Below, in pieces: positions 1 through 7,831 of a DNA stretch of 64,000 bases (the stretch's first letter is position 1; the number at the start of each line of letters is the position of its first letter). The DNA lies in contig NC_019908.1 of the NCBI RefSeq assembly GCF_000325665.1, positions 1,984,001 through 2,048,000 on the forward strand, given 5' to 3'. Source of the stretch: Brachyspira pilosicoli P43/6/78 (GTDB lineage: Bacteria; Spirochaetota; Brachyspiria; Brachyspirales; Brachyspiraceae). Under the pieces are notes generated by a model that worked only from the letters and a program-made list of their open reading frames with translations, had not been told where the DNA came from and searched no databases. A program made the position numbers and the translations under genes.

Positions 1-409
1 GCCTGTTAGCATTAGCCTCTGTAATTTTTATCTCTGTAACATCTTTAGATACATTCGGTGCATTTTGAAGCCTTCTAAATATTTCATCTTTTATAGGTCT
101 TGTATCTTTTATTTTCATGTCTATTCTAATTGTAAGAATACCTGCATTTTCTATCATTATAGAATAAAACTCATCAATACCCGCTATAGTTTGAAGCTCA
201 TCTTCTATAGGTATCATAGCATTTTGTTCAACATCTTCTGGCGAAGCACCAGGATATATTACCTGCACTATCATTACATCAAAGTTTGTAGAAGGGAAAG
301 CCTCTTTTTTTATGGCAGTATAAGAAAACATACCAACTGCTATGGTGATTAATATTATTACATTTACTAATAATCTGTTTTTAGCAAATAGTTCTACAAT
401 TTTATCCAT
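1..409 (-). CDS. RND-family efflux permease, N-terminal part only
   Basis: The reading frame opens with ATG at 407-409 and runs off the window edge, leaving about 136 residues. The start reads MDKIVELFAKNRLLVNV, followed by one hydrophobic segment (about residues 13-32) and then the periplasmic porter start with PGASPEDVEQ, a motif typical of AcrB/HAE1-type RND pumps. A ribosome site AAAGAGGT precedes the ATG. It lies 41 nt downstream of the tolC-like gene on the same strand, so the two probably form one efflux operon, using proton motive force to export compounds through the outer-membrane channel. The substrate cannot be told. The rest of the protein, and any membrane fusion protein, lie outside the window. 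Confidence 0.9.
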   Translation of the reverse strand, partial: MDKIVELFAKNRLLVNVIILITIAVGMFSYTAIKKEAFPSTNFDVMIVQVIYPGASPEDVEQNAMIPIEDELQTIAGIDEFYSIMIENAGILTIRIDMKIKDTRPIKDEIFRRLQNAPNVSKDVTEIKITEANANR

Positions 410-450
410 AATACCTCTTTATTAATAATACCTCGAGTTTTATTATGTTT

Positions 451-1971
451 TTAGTTGTTAAGAAGCACAAGCGAATTATAATCCATCACCGTGCTTATTA
501 TCATATATTCCAAATTAAGAAGTTCTGCCCGAGCATTTACTAAATCTAATCTTGCATTAATTATCTCATCAACAGGAAGCCTTCCCTGCCTAAACCTTTC
601 ATTTTGAGTTCTCACTCTCGAAGCTAGAGCCTGTACTTCAAGTTTTTTATCTTCAAGCATTGTTTTGTAAGCTTCAAACTCATCGTAATAAGTACCAATT
701 TGTACGTCAAAATCTCTGTTTACTCTATCAAAATCTGCAGTAACTGCTGTTAAAGCATTGTATGCATCTTCCATCTTAGCTTTAGCATCTCTTCCGCCTA
801 TAGGATAAGAAAACATTAAACCCACAAAATATTCAACATTCGTCATAGTTGAAAAAGAATTAAAATAACCGCTATCATCTAAAGTAGATAATGACACACT
901 TCCCACTATAGATAAATCTGGAAGTGAATTGTTTTTCATTATAGATAATGCATATTCGCTTCTTAATTTTAATTGATAAGCCATCTGCCCCTGAGCACTC
1001 TCCAAAAATGGCACAACATTTATTTTTGTATTAATTGAAGTTTCTAACATACTCTCCCAATCATCTTCATTAGGCTCAACATTCTCTTCTGGTATAAAAA
1101 ACTGTATATTTCTAATTATCTTTTTTAAAATTAACTCTGACTTGTTTCTTGCTTCTCTATATTTTAAAGTTTGTCTTCTAGCATTTTGATAAGCGTCATT
1201 ATCTATTACTCCGCTTGTGTATCTTTTGTATATTTGATTCTCAAAAGCCTTAGCCTCTCTAATCATTTCATCATAGAGTTTAATTAGTTTTTGAGACATA
1301 ATCCACTGATAATATATTTTCTGATATGATGTTAATACGCTGTTATCATCTATTATTCTTTTTAGTTTTGCTATTGTAAGCTGATATTCTGCATCCTTTA
1401 TTGGGTACATATCTAATTTACCAAAAAAGTCTCTCAATATTGGCTGAGCTATTTGTATCTCTATGCTTGGGGCATAATATTTAAAATTGTTTGTGCTTAA
1501 ATTTGGAAGTCTTCCTACAACTGTGCCGAGCGGTGTATCTACAGGTATTTCTACCTCTCCCATTTTTAAATCACCAAAGTAGCTGTCATGCTGTATTTTT
1601 ACAGACCATCTTGTGCCAGAATATGGTATAAGTCCGCTGAAACCAGCACCTATTCTCATACCGTTATGCATAAAGTCTGCTGTTGGTATAATATTATATT
1701 CATCAAAGTGTTTTTGTGTACCTATTGCACCTGCCTGCAAATCAAACTTAACATCTCCAGAGCTTTTTGCTTTGGTTAGATTATTATAGGCATTACTCTC
1801 TTGTATGGCTGTTAATTTCATCTCTGGTATTATGTTTTTTATTCTTTCAATATATTCTGCATAAGAGAGTATTTCAGCATTGGTTTGAGTGTATATTGAA
1901 CTGCTTAATAAAAATAAAAATGCGGTAAAATAATATAATAATTTTTTTGACACTTTTGTACAAAACCTCAT
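451..1971 (-). CDS. TolC-family outer-membrane efflux channel
   Basis: 506 residues, close to the usual outer efflux protein length. An N-terminal signal peptide (Lys-rich start, hydrophobic core about residues 10-25) is followed by long amphipathic helices in two halves, the OEP pattern; the C-terminal half ends with the NARLDLVNARAELLNLEY helix common in TolC relatives. It would form the outer-membrane and periplasmic duct for the RND pump encoded just downstream. No Shine-Dalgarno sequence is visible before the ATG; a TATAAT lies only 4 nt upstream (1976-1981) but without a good -35 box, so leaderless translation is possible but weakly supported. Family assignment is firm; the substrate is unknown. 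Confidence 0.9.
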   Translation of the reverse strand: MRFCTKVSKKLLYYFTAFLFLLSSSIYTQTNAEILSYAEYIERIKNIIPEMKLTAIQESNAYNNLTKAKSSGDVKFDLQAGAIGTQKHFDEYNIIPTADFMHNGMRIGAGFSGLIPYSGTRWSVKIQHDSYFGDLKMGEVEIPVDTPLGTVVGRLPNLSTNNFKYYAPSIEIQIAQPILRDFFGKLDMYPIKDAEYQLTIAKLKRIIDDNSVLTSYQKIYYQWIMSQKLIKLYDEMIREAKAFENQIYKRYTSGVIDNDAYQNARRQTLKYREARNKSELILKKIIRNIQFFIPEENVEPNEDDWESMLETSINTKINVVPFLESAQGQMAYQLKLRSEYALSIMKNNSLPDLSIVGSVSLSTLDDSGYFNSFSTMTNVEYFVGLMFSYPIGGRDAKAKMEDAYNALTAVTADFDRVNRDFDVQIGTYYDEFEAYKTMLEDKKLEVQALASRVRTQNERFRQGRLPVDEIINARLDLVNARAELLNLEYMIISTVMDYNSLVLLNN

Positions 1972-2172
1972 TATTATTATACTTTATATTTTATTTATGA
2001 TTATTATTATATCAAGTACAGAAAAATTACTATTGTATTATAAACTACATATTTTTATTTTTGTAAATTATTTTGATATAAATTAATCTTATTACTAATA
2101 TATTCTAAACAACATATAAAAATATGAAATAATATATATATTGTATATACATAAGAAGATTGACTTTATTAA

Positions 2173-2300
2173 ATGCAGTTATTTTGCTTCTTTTATACCA
2201 ATACCGAGTAGGTGCCTTGCCGCAGGCACGCAGAGCGTCGGCAAAAGAAGTGGGGTGCTACCCTAAGGGTACGCTTCGCAGGGGGCAAAGCCCTGCAGAT
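2173..2300 (+). repeat. GC-rich dispersed repeat, copy 1
   Basis: A GC-rich block in very AT-rich surroundings, starting TGCAGTTATTTTGC and ending GCAAAGCCCTGCAG. It carries several small inverted repeats (for example GTGCCTTGCCGCAGGCAC). Near-identical blocks lie at 31316-31475 and 30939-31042, and inverted at 10683-10800 and 12595-12735. I see no gene in 1972-2567 apart from this and the next repeat. Confidence 0.8.
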
Positions 2301-2370
2301 AAATAAAATATAAAAGAGTTAAAAATTTTTAGTGTATATTAAAACAACAATTTTTTATTCAGCTTTTTGT

Positions 2371-2545
2371 TGTTCTTTTTCCAGCATTACACGCTTTTAT
2401 CAATTTTTTCCCGCGTACGAGCTGTACCACCTTGCCGCACGGTAATGCTATGGTTTAATTATAACTTCTTAGTCGTGCGGGTGAGTGCATTTTTGTGGTG
2501 CTACCTTACGGGCACGCTTCGTATGGGGCTAGTCCCCGCAAATAA
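2371..2545 (+). repeat. Composite GC-rich repeat segment
   Basis: Begins with TTGTTCTTTTTCC, the edge also seen at 31110 and 34330. It contains a short variant (about 2436-2479) of the CGCACGGTAA...TCGTGCGG inverted-repeat element found at 57401 and 57744, and ends with a copy of the GCTACCTTACGGGCACGCTTCG block shared with the other GC-rich repeats. It looks like several repeat families layered on one another. The 65-codon frame across it is not a convincing gene. Confidence 0.65.
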
Positions 2546-2567
2546 TAAAAAACTTAAAAACTAAATT

Positions 2568-2596
2568 TTGACAAAATATGATTGTTTCAGTATAAT
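2568..2596 (+). promoter_or_regulatory. Consensus sigma-70 promoter of the tetR-type gene
   Basis: TTGACA at 2568-2573, a 17-bp spacer and TATAAT at 2591-2596: a perfect match to the housekeeping consensus. The expected transcription start, about 7 nt after the -10 box, falls on or next to the ATG at 2603. Confidence 0.9.
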
Positions 2597-2602
2597 CTAA
2601 CT

Positions 2603-3157
2603 ATGATAGAAGAAAAGAAAAAAGATTTGAGAATAATAAAAACTCAAAAATTATTAAAACAATCTTTACTCGAACTTTTTAAAACTCACTCTTTTAATGA
2701 TATCACAGTTACAGAAATATGCGAAAAATCTATGATTAATAGAGTTACCTTTTATGACCACTACAATAATAAAGAAGAACTTTTAAATAGCATCATAGAA
2801 GATATAAAAGAAGATATTATAAAAGAATTGAGAGATGATAATTTAATTTATAATTTTAAAAAGAACTACAGGAAAATAATAGAGAAAATAATAAACTATT
2901 TTGATAACAACAAACAATATTTTAATACTTCATTAGTTAATTATAACAATACTCTTTTATTTATATCTCTTCTTCATAAGATTTTATTGGGATATTTAAA
3001 TGAATGGTTAAAAGATGAGGAGAATATAGTAATACAGGAGTTTATATCTGGAGGATTAGTTTCCATAATATATCATTGGATAAAGGAAGATAAGAATATA
3101 GATAAAAATATTTTAATTAATAATATATGTAAGCTATTAGAGAAGAGTTTAAAATAG
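2603..3157 (+). CDS. TetR/AcrR-family transcriptional regulator
   Basis: 184 residues from the ATG at 2603. Residues 10-55 form a TetR-type helix-turn-helix (ITVTEICEKSMINRVTFYDHY, where 'VTFYDHYNNKEEL' is the typical helix 3-4 region); the all-helical C-terminal part would bind a ligand and dimerise. I chose ATG 2603 because a TTG 21 nt upstream lies inside the promoter spacer. The ATG has no Shine-Dalgarno sequence and sits at the predicted +1, so the mRNA is probably leaderless. Neighbours (efflux genes upstream, purC downstream) do not fix a target; control of the tolC/RND genes is conceivable but unproven. Confidence 0.85.
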   Translation: MIEEKKKDLRIIKTQKLLKQSLLELFKTHSFNDITVTEICEKSMINRVTFYDHYNNKEELLNSIIEDIKEDIIKELRDDNLIYNFKKNYRKIIEKIINYFDNNKQYFNTSLVNYNNTLLFISLLHKILLGYLNEWLKDEENIVIQEFISGGLVSIIYHWIKEDKNIDKNILINNICKLLEKSLK

Positions 3158-3271
3158 TTTAATATATTAGTTTTAATAAAAAAAATATAGTAAAATAATA
3201 AAAAAGGGTATATAATAAATAATCGTTTTAATAAATAGGAGTATAGGTTATGTCCAAAGAAAAAAAAGAAA

Positions 3272-3967
3272 ATGATTTATGAAGGTAAAGCAAAGAAAGT
3301 TTATTCTACTGATAATGCTGATGAAATAATAGTTTATTACAAAGATGATGCCACAGCTTTTAACGGCGAGAAAAAAGGCTCTATAAAAGATAAAGGCGTT
3401 ATGAATAATGAAATTACTACTTTACTCTTTAAAATGTTGGAGAAGAATGGTGTTAAGACGCATTTTATAGAAAAGTTATCTGACAGAGAACAGCTTTGCC
3501 AGAAAGTAAAAATATTTCCATTGGAAGTGATAGTAAGAAACTTAATAGCAGGTTCTATGGCTAAAAGACTTGGCATAGAAGAAGGTACAGTTCCTCCTAA
3601 TACTATTTTTGAAATATGCTATAAAAATGATGCATACGGCGACCCTCTTATTAATGACCATCATGCTGTTGCTTTAAATCTTGCTACTTATGATGAATTA
3701 AAATATATATATGAAGTAACTTCTAAAGTAAATAATTTATTAAAAGAAGCTTTAGATAAAATAGGCATTACTTTGGTAGATTTTAAAGTAGAGTTTGGTA
3801 AGAACTCAAAAGGTGAAATACTTTTAGCAGATGAAATTACACCTGATACTTGCCGTTTCTGGGATAAGGCTACTGGAAAAAAATTAGATAAAGATAGATT
3901 TAGAAGAGATTTGGGTTCTATAGAAGAAGCTTATATAGAAGTATTAAACAGACTTAATAATATGTAA
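3272..3967 (+). CDS. purC: PurC, SAICAR synthetase (5' end in another frame)
   Basis: Phosphoribosylaminoimidazole-succinocarboxamide synthase of purine synthesis. Family motifs: [12 protein letters not shown] at the N-terminus, [19 protein letters not shown] and [15 protein letters not shown]. The continuous frame starts at ATG 3272, which has no ribosome site. A better start is ATG 3250 with AGGAG about 9 nt upstream, but that frame ends after 10 codons. Removing one A from the eight-A run at 3260-3267 joins the frames to give [16 protein letters not shown] and 238 residues, the usual PurC length. So the gene is either frameshifted, misread at a homopolymer, or rescued by slippage. A terminator follows. 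purD lies 13 kb away. Confidence 0.93.
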   Translation: MIYEGKAKKVYSTDNADEIIVYYKDDATAFNGEKKGSIKDKGVMNNEITTLLFKMLEKNGVKTHFIEKLSDREQLCQKVKIFPLEVIVRNLIAGSMAKRLGIEEGTVPPNTIFEICYKNDAYGDPLINDHHAVALNLATYDELKYIYEVTSKVNNLLKEALDKIGITLVDFKVEFGKNSKGEILLADEITPDTCRFWDKATGKKLDKDRFRRDLGSIEEAYIEVLNRLNNM

Positions 3968-3989
3968 ATAAATTCATATCGTTATTTTT

Positions 3990-4020
3990 AAGGGCTTTAC
4001 TATTAGTTTAGCCCTTTCAT
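3990..4020 (+). terminator. Intrinsic terminator after purC
   Basis: AAGGGCT ... AGCCCTT arms (3990-3996 and 4009-4015) with a 12-nt loop, followed by a T-rich tract, 20 nt after the purC stop. Confidence 0.7.
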
Positions 4021-4046
4021 TTTTACATATATTTATTATATTTACT

Positions 4047-4075
4047 TTGACAAATAATACATAATTTTGTATAAT
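4047..4075 (+). promoter_or_regulatory. Promoter of the ComFB-domain gene
   Basis: TTGACA (4047-4052), 17-bp spacer, TATAAT (4070-4075); an AAGGAG ribosome site precedes the ATG at 4103. Confidence 0.85.
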
Positions 4076-4102
4076 GTACTATAAAGTTTAAGGAGTTTTG
4101 TT

Positions 4103-4762
4103 ATGTACTTAGTAAACCTAATGGAACAGAAAGTTTCTAAGTTGGCAGATGCATATTTACAAAAGAAAAATATTCCAGTTAATAGCAATATGCGTATGGA
4201 TATTATTGCATATACATTAAATAGAGTAAAACCAGAATATGTTACAAGTGCTAGAGGTGTATTATACAGTTATAAAGACCCTATAGAAGATAATAAAGAA
4301 GTTTTAAATATTATCTCTCAAGCTTGTGAGGTTGTTACAAAAAGAAGAGAGAGCAATGCTTCAGATACTATACCTGTTATAGAAGAAAGCGGTTATTATA
4401 TTACTTATCCTAGTATAATGGGTAATTTATTTGCTTCTAATAATACTGACAGAATAGAGAGTGCTAAGGTTTATATGTTCAGCAATAATGCTTTATTAAA
4501 AGGATATGGAGTTAATTTTCCTAATCCTGCTATAGTTGCTAAAAATGTTGCTGGTAAATATATGTTTTGTTTTATGCCGCAAAAAACAGATTCTAATAAA
4601 AAGATAGATGTTAATTTGGATATAGTAGTAGAAGCTGAGAATTATCAGAAGTTTAAGAGTTCTTTAACTTTTACTGTACAGCCTGAATATTATAATGCAG
4701 GAGACATGCCATTATTTTCAGTTGAAGAAGTTAATGATATATCACTTATAGAAAATAAATAA
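4103..4762 (+). CDS. ComFB-domain protein
   Basis: 219 residues. Residues 1-60 match the late competence ComFB fold as I know it: LVNLMEQKV, then MDIIAYTLNRVKPEYVTSARG, equivalent to the D-I-x-A-x-x-LNR-x-P-x-Y-x-x-S-x-x-G signature. Some ComFB-domain proteins in other bacteria have been reported to bind cyclic dinucleotides; whether this one does is unknown. The last roughly 120 residues are predicted beta-rich and match nothing I recognise. There are no membrane segments or signal peptide, so it is probably cytoplasmic. It has its own promoter and may be co-transcribed with the small membrane-anchored gene 38 nt downstream. Confidence 0.75.
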   Translation: MYLVNLMEQKVSKLADAYLQKKNIPVNSNMRMDIIAYTLNRVKPEYVTSARGVLYSYKDPIEDNKEVLNIISQACEVVTKRRESNASDTIPVIEESGYYITYPSIMGNLFASNNTDRIESAKVYMFSNNALLKGYGVNFPNPAIVAKNVAGKYMFCFMPQKTDSNKKIDVNLDIVVEAENYQKFKSSLTFTVQPEYYNAGDMPLFSVEEVNDISLIENK

Positions 4763-4799
4763 ATAAAAAATATTTGTAAATTAGTATTGTTGTAGATTA

Positions 4800-5339
4800 A
4801 TGAGATTCGTAAAGTTTGTAGTATTAGTATGTTTTATTATATTTGGTATAATGATATTGAATATCATACAAAAAAATAAAGCCGTGTATGATAAAAAAAA
4901 TATGGTTCGTCCTTTTTCTTATAATGATATACTTTATTGTGTAAATGGGGAGGTAAAATCTTTAGCTTCCCTTTCTTTCACAACATCGTTTGATGATTTA
5001 TCTAATCTATTTAATATAGATAGAAATATGATTTATAATAATATTTTGAAAAAAAATATAAATATATATGATAATAATGCTGAAATTAATGTATTTATTT
5101 CTGAAAAAAAAATAGAGCAAATTACACTAAATATTACTAATAATATTGATATGTCTTTAAGCAGTATATTTAAAAACTTAGAAAACAATAATATAGCATT
5201 GGAAGATGAGAATATAGAAGCTTCTGATGGAAGTATTTTAGCTGAGATTTATAGTCATTATGGCGATAAGTATAAATTAGTTATAACAAAAACTAAAGAT
5301 GAGTTATCTATAGATTATGTGAATTTGAAAATTAATTAA
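4800..5339 (+). CDS. Hypothetical protein with N-terminal membrane anchor
   Basis: 179 residues, not recognised. Residues 4-24 are strongly hydrophobic (VKFVVLVCFIIFGIMILNII) and are followed by a polar, Asn/Asp-rich domain, so the protein is probably anchored in the inner membrane with the rest in the periplasm. The ATG lacks a clear Shine-Dalgarno sequence. It lies 37 nt after the ComFB gene on the same strand and is probably in its operon; a separate pepA promoter begins at the stop codon. Confidence 0.7.
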   Translation: MRFVKFVVLVCFIIFGIMILNIIQKNKAVYDKKNMVRPFSYNDILYCVNGEVKSLASLSFTTSFDDLSNLFNIDRNMIYNNILKKNINIYDNNAEINVFISEKKIEQITLNITNNIDMSLSSIFKNLENNNIALEDENIEASDGSILAEIYSHYGDKYKLVITKTKDELSIDYVNLKIN

Positions 5340-5367
5340 TTGACATAAAACAAACATTATATATAAT
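5340..5367 (+). promoter_or_regulatory. Promoter of pepA
   Basis: TTGACA (5340-5345), 16-bp spacer, TATAAT (5362-5367), with AAAGGA just before the pepA ATG at 5408. The -35 overlaps the stop codon of the upstream gene. Confidence 0.8.
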
Positions 5368-5407
5368 ATTTAAAATATCAATTATAGAATTCTTAAAGGA
5401 CTTATCG

Positions 5408-6877
5408 ATGAAACTCAAACATACAAACAATTTTATAAAAAAAGATACAGTTGCAATCTTTGTTAAGGTTGAAAAAGAGAAGCCTAAAGTTTGTACATTT
5501 AATGATGAGTATATAAAACTATTTAACAGTTTAGTAAAAGACAAATATTATACTATATCAACTCCATTTGCATTTGCTTTTTCTAGTAATACTAGAGTAA
5601 TTTATATTACTTACAAAGAAGTGAAAAATTATATTTATGAAACTTGGAAAAATGCAGGAGCTTCTTTAATAAGCATAATGAATCAGCTTCATATATCTGA
5701 TATAGAAGTGGATATGGCAGAATTATTTGCTGAAATTGGTTCTCAGGAATCTTATATACAATTTTGTTTAGGAATGTTTTTAGCTTCTTATAGTTTTAAT
5801 TATCATCTTGGCGAGAAGAGACTTAAAGAGAAAAACAATATTAATAATATTTTACTTGTTTCTGACCATAAAAAAGATACAGAGAATGCTATTAATATTG
5901 CTTCTAATATATCTGAGCATATTTGCTGGGCTAGAGATATGGTTAATGAGCCTAGCAATGTTATTAATTCTTTAACTTTTATAGATAGAGCAAAAAAGAT
6001 TGCTGAGAAGAAAAAAATCACTGTTTCTATATTAGATGAAAAGCAATTAAAGTCATTAAAGATGAATGGAATATTAGGTGTTAATGCTGGAAGCAAGAAT
6101 CCTCCAAGACTTCTTTGTATGCAATATAAAAAAGCTAAGGCTAAAAAGAATATAGTACTAGTTGGTAAGGGTATAACATTTGATACTGGCGGAATGAGTT
6201 TGAAGCCTGCTGACAGCATGCTTGGAATGAAAGATGATATGGCTGGTGCTGCTGCAGTTTCTGGAGCTTTATTTTTGGCTGCTGATATGAATCTTGATGC
6301 TAATGTTACTGCTATTTGTCCATTAACAGACAACAAAACAGGAAGCGGTGCTATTAACCCAGGAGACATATTAAAGATGTATAATGGTGTTACTGTTGAG
6401 GTTGTTAATACTGATGCTGAGGGAAGATTAATACTTGCTGATGCTCTTGCTTATGGAATAGATAAATATAAACCTGATTATATAATAGATATTGCTACAT
6501 TAACAGGTGCTTGTTCTATAGCTTTAGGAAGACATGCTACAGGACTTCTTTCTACAGATGATAAATTGTCAAGAGCTATTAAAGATGCTGGTGATGATAC
6601 TTATGAAAGAGTATGGGAGCTTCCTATGTTTGATGAGTATAAAGAGCAAATAAAATCTGATGTTGCAGATATTAAAAACACTGGCGGAAGAAATGCCGGC
6701 ACTATCACTGCAGCACAATTTCTTTCATACTTCACTGAAGGAACTAAATGGGCTCACTTGGATATAGCTTGCACTTCTATATCTGATTCTAATGATAAAT
6801 ATTTAACTAAAGGTGCTACTGGTGTTGGAGTTTATTTATTAGAAAAAACAATTGAGAAGTTAATAGAAATTAATTAA
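5408..6877 (+). CDS. pepA: Leucyl aminopeptidase (M17 family)
   Basis: 489 residues, typical of M17 cytosol aminopeptidases. It removes N-terminal residues from peptides in the cytoplasm using two metal ions. Visible motifs: ARDMVNEPSN in the linker, GKGITFDTGGMSLKP (metal and catalytic Lys), KDDMAGAAAV, and the signature NTDAEGRL with the catalytic Arg. The C-terminal GTGVGVYLLEK region is also usual. The N-terminal macro-like domain is present. It has its own promoter and terminator, so it is probably monocistronic. Confidence 0.95.
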   Translation: MKLKHTNNFIKKDTVAIFVKVEKEKPKVCTFNDEYIKLFNSLVKDKYYTISTPFAFAFSSNTRVIYITYKEVKNYIYETWKNAGASLISIMNQLHISDIEVDMAELFAEIGSQESYIQFCLGMFLASYSFNYHLGEKRLKEKNNINNILLVSDHKKDTENAINIASNISEHICWARDMVNEPSNVINSLTFIDRAKKIAEKKKITVSILDEKQLKSLKMNGILGVNAGSKNPPRLLCMQYKKAKAKKNIVLVGKGITFDTGGMSLKPADSMLGMKDDMAGAAAVSGALFLAADMNLDANVTAICPLTDNKTGSGAINPGDILKMYNGVTVEVVNTDAEGRLILADALAYGIDKYKPDYIIDIATLTGACSIALGRHATGLLSTDDKLSRAIKDAGDDTYERVWELPMFDEYKEQIKSDVADIKNTGGRNAGTITAAQFLSYFTEGTKWAHLDIACTSISDSNDKYLTKGATGVGVYLLEKTIEKLIEIN

Positions 6878-6905
6878 TAATAATTATTATTATATATTTT
6901 TTAAT

Positions 6906-6944
6906 AGTCCTGCTAAATACTTTGTATTGGCAGGGCTTTTTTAT
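6906..6944 (+). terminator. Intrinsic terminator after pepA
   Basis: AGTCCTGC (6906-6913) pairs with GCAGGGCT (6930-6937, allowing G-U), with further pairing inside the loop (AATAC/GTATT), followed by a T-run. Confidence 0.85.
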
Positions 6945-6986
6945 TTTAACAAAATTACAATATTTTAAGGAAAAGTGTTTATATTT

Positions 6987-7048
6987 TTGATTGATTTTGA
7001 TTATTTTTGACTATTTATGATTGATTTTTTATGAAAATTTTATATACT
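6987..7048 (+). promoter_or_regulatory. Tandem 10-bp direct repeats and promoter of the fru operon
   Basis: Four head-to-tail decamers follow the pattern [T/A]TGA[T/C]T[A/G][A/T]TT: TTGATTGATT (6987), TTGATTATTT (6997), TTGACTATTT (7007) and ATGATTGATT (7017). The last overlaps a plausible -35 (TTGATT 7021-7026), 16 bp before TATACT at 7043-7048. The 10-bp period puts the repeats on one face of the helix, as expected for an oligomeric regulator; the adjacent DeoR-type FruR is the obvious candidate. Confidence 0.65.
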
Positions 7049-7072
7049 ATAATTATGAAGAGGTAAGAAATT

Positions 7073-7813
7073 ATGTTAAAAGTAAGCAGATATGAATTGA
7101 TATTAGAAGTTATAAGAGAGAAGAGAAATATAAAAGTAGAAGAACTAATTGAGAGGCTAAATGTATCAGAGGCTACAATAAGACGCGATTTAAGTTTTCT
7201 TGAAAAGGCAGGAAAAATAAGAAGAGTTCATGGCGGTGCAATATTAGTTGATACACAGGAAGAGAGCTTATTATACAAAAAAGAAATATACTCTGAAGAA
7301 AAGGAAAGGATAGGAAAGTTTGCTGCTTCATTAGTAAAAAGCGGAAATATTATATATTTAGATGCTGGTACAAGTGTTTCTGCTATGATTAAATATTTAT
7401 CTGGAATAGAAAATATAAAAGTAGTAACTAACGGATTAAACCATATAGAAGAGCTTTGCAACAAAAAAATAGAGAGTTATTTAATTGGCGGAAAAATGAA
7501 AATGCTTACTGGGGCTTTAGTAGGTGCAAGTGCTGTTTTATATCTAAAAAGTTTTAATTTTGATTTAGCATTTATGGGGGCAAATGGAGTAGATGTGAAT
7601 GGGTATTCTACTCCTGATAATGAGGAGGCTTTGATAAAAAATGAGGCTGCTTCAAAGGCAAAGAAAACTTATTTCTTATGCGATGAATCAAAATTAAATA
7701 AAAACAGTTTAATGAATTTTTTCAATTTGGAAGATTCTTATTTAATAACAAATGCTAAAGAAATAAATGAAAATATAAAAAGAAAATTAAAAGGATTATA
7801 TATTGTTAATTAA
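7073..7813 (+). CDS. fruR: DeoR-family regulator of the fructose operon
   Basis: 246 residues, the standard DeoR/GlpR size. Residues 18-56 form the N-terminal winged helix (VEELIERLNVSEATIRRDLSFLEKAG, then RRVHGGA, the DeoR signature). The C-terminal domain is the sugar-phosphate-sensing fold, with DAGTSVSAMIKYL, TNGLNHIEEL and LAFMGANGV. It is first in an operon with fruK (18 nt gap) and fruA, so it most likely represses its own operon until fructose-1-phosphate accumulates. GAGGT precedes the ATG. Symbol inferred from context. Confidence 0.88.
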   Translation: MLKVSRYELILEVIREKRNIKVEELIERLNVSEATIRRDLSFLEKAGKIRRVHGGAILVDTQEESLLYKKEIYSEEKERIGKFAASLVKSGNIIYLDAGTSVSAMIKYLSGIENIKVVTNGLNHIEELCNKKIESYLIGGKMKMLTGALVGASAVLYLKSFNFDLAFMGANGVDVNGYSTPDNEEALIKNEAASKAKKTYFLCDESKLNKNSLMNFFNLEDSYLITNAKEINENIKRKLKGLYIVN

Positions 7814-7831
7814 AAATAGGAGGATTAATTT

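Noticed and set aside
1588-1779. Small plus-strand frame within the tolC-like gene
   Set aside because: Shadow of the opposite strand with no supporting signals.
2367-2564. 65-codon frame in the composite repeat
   Set aside because: Made of repeat sequence, without homology or ribosome site, and overlapping the next promoter.
3255-3275. Programmed -1 frameshift (dnaX-like A AAA AAG) in purC
   Set aside because: A -1 shift at this site runs into TGA almost at once; only a net +1 change reaches the PurC frame.
5803-6369. 188-codon open frame antisense to pepA
   Set aside because: Fully inside pepA, which has clear M17 motifs; no independent support.
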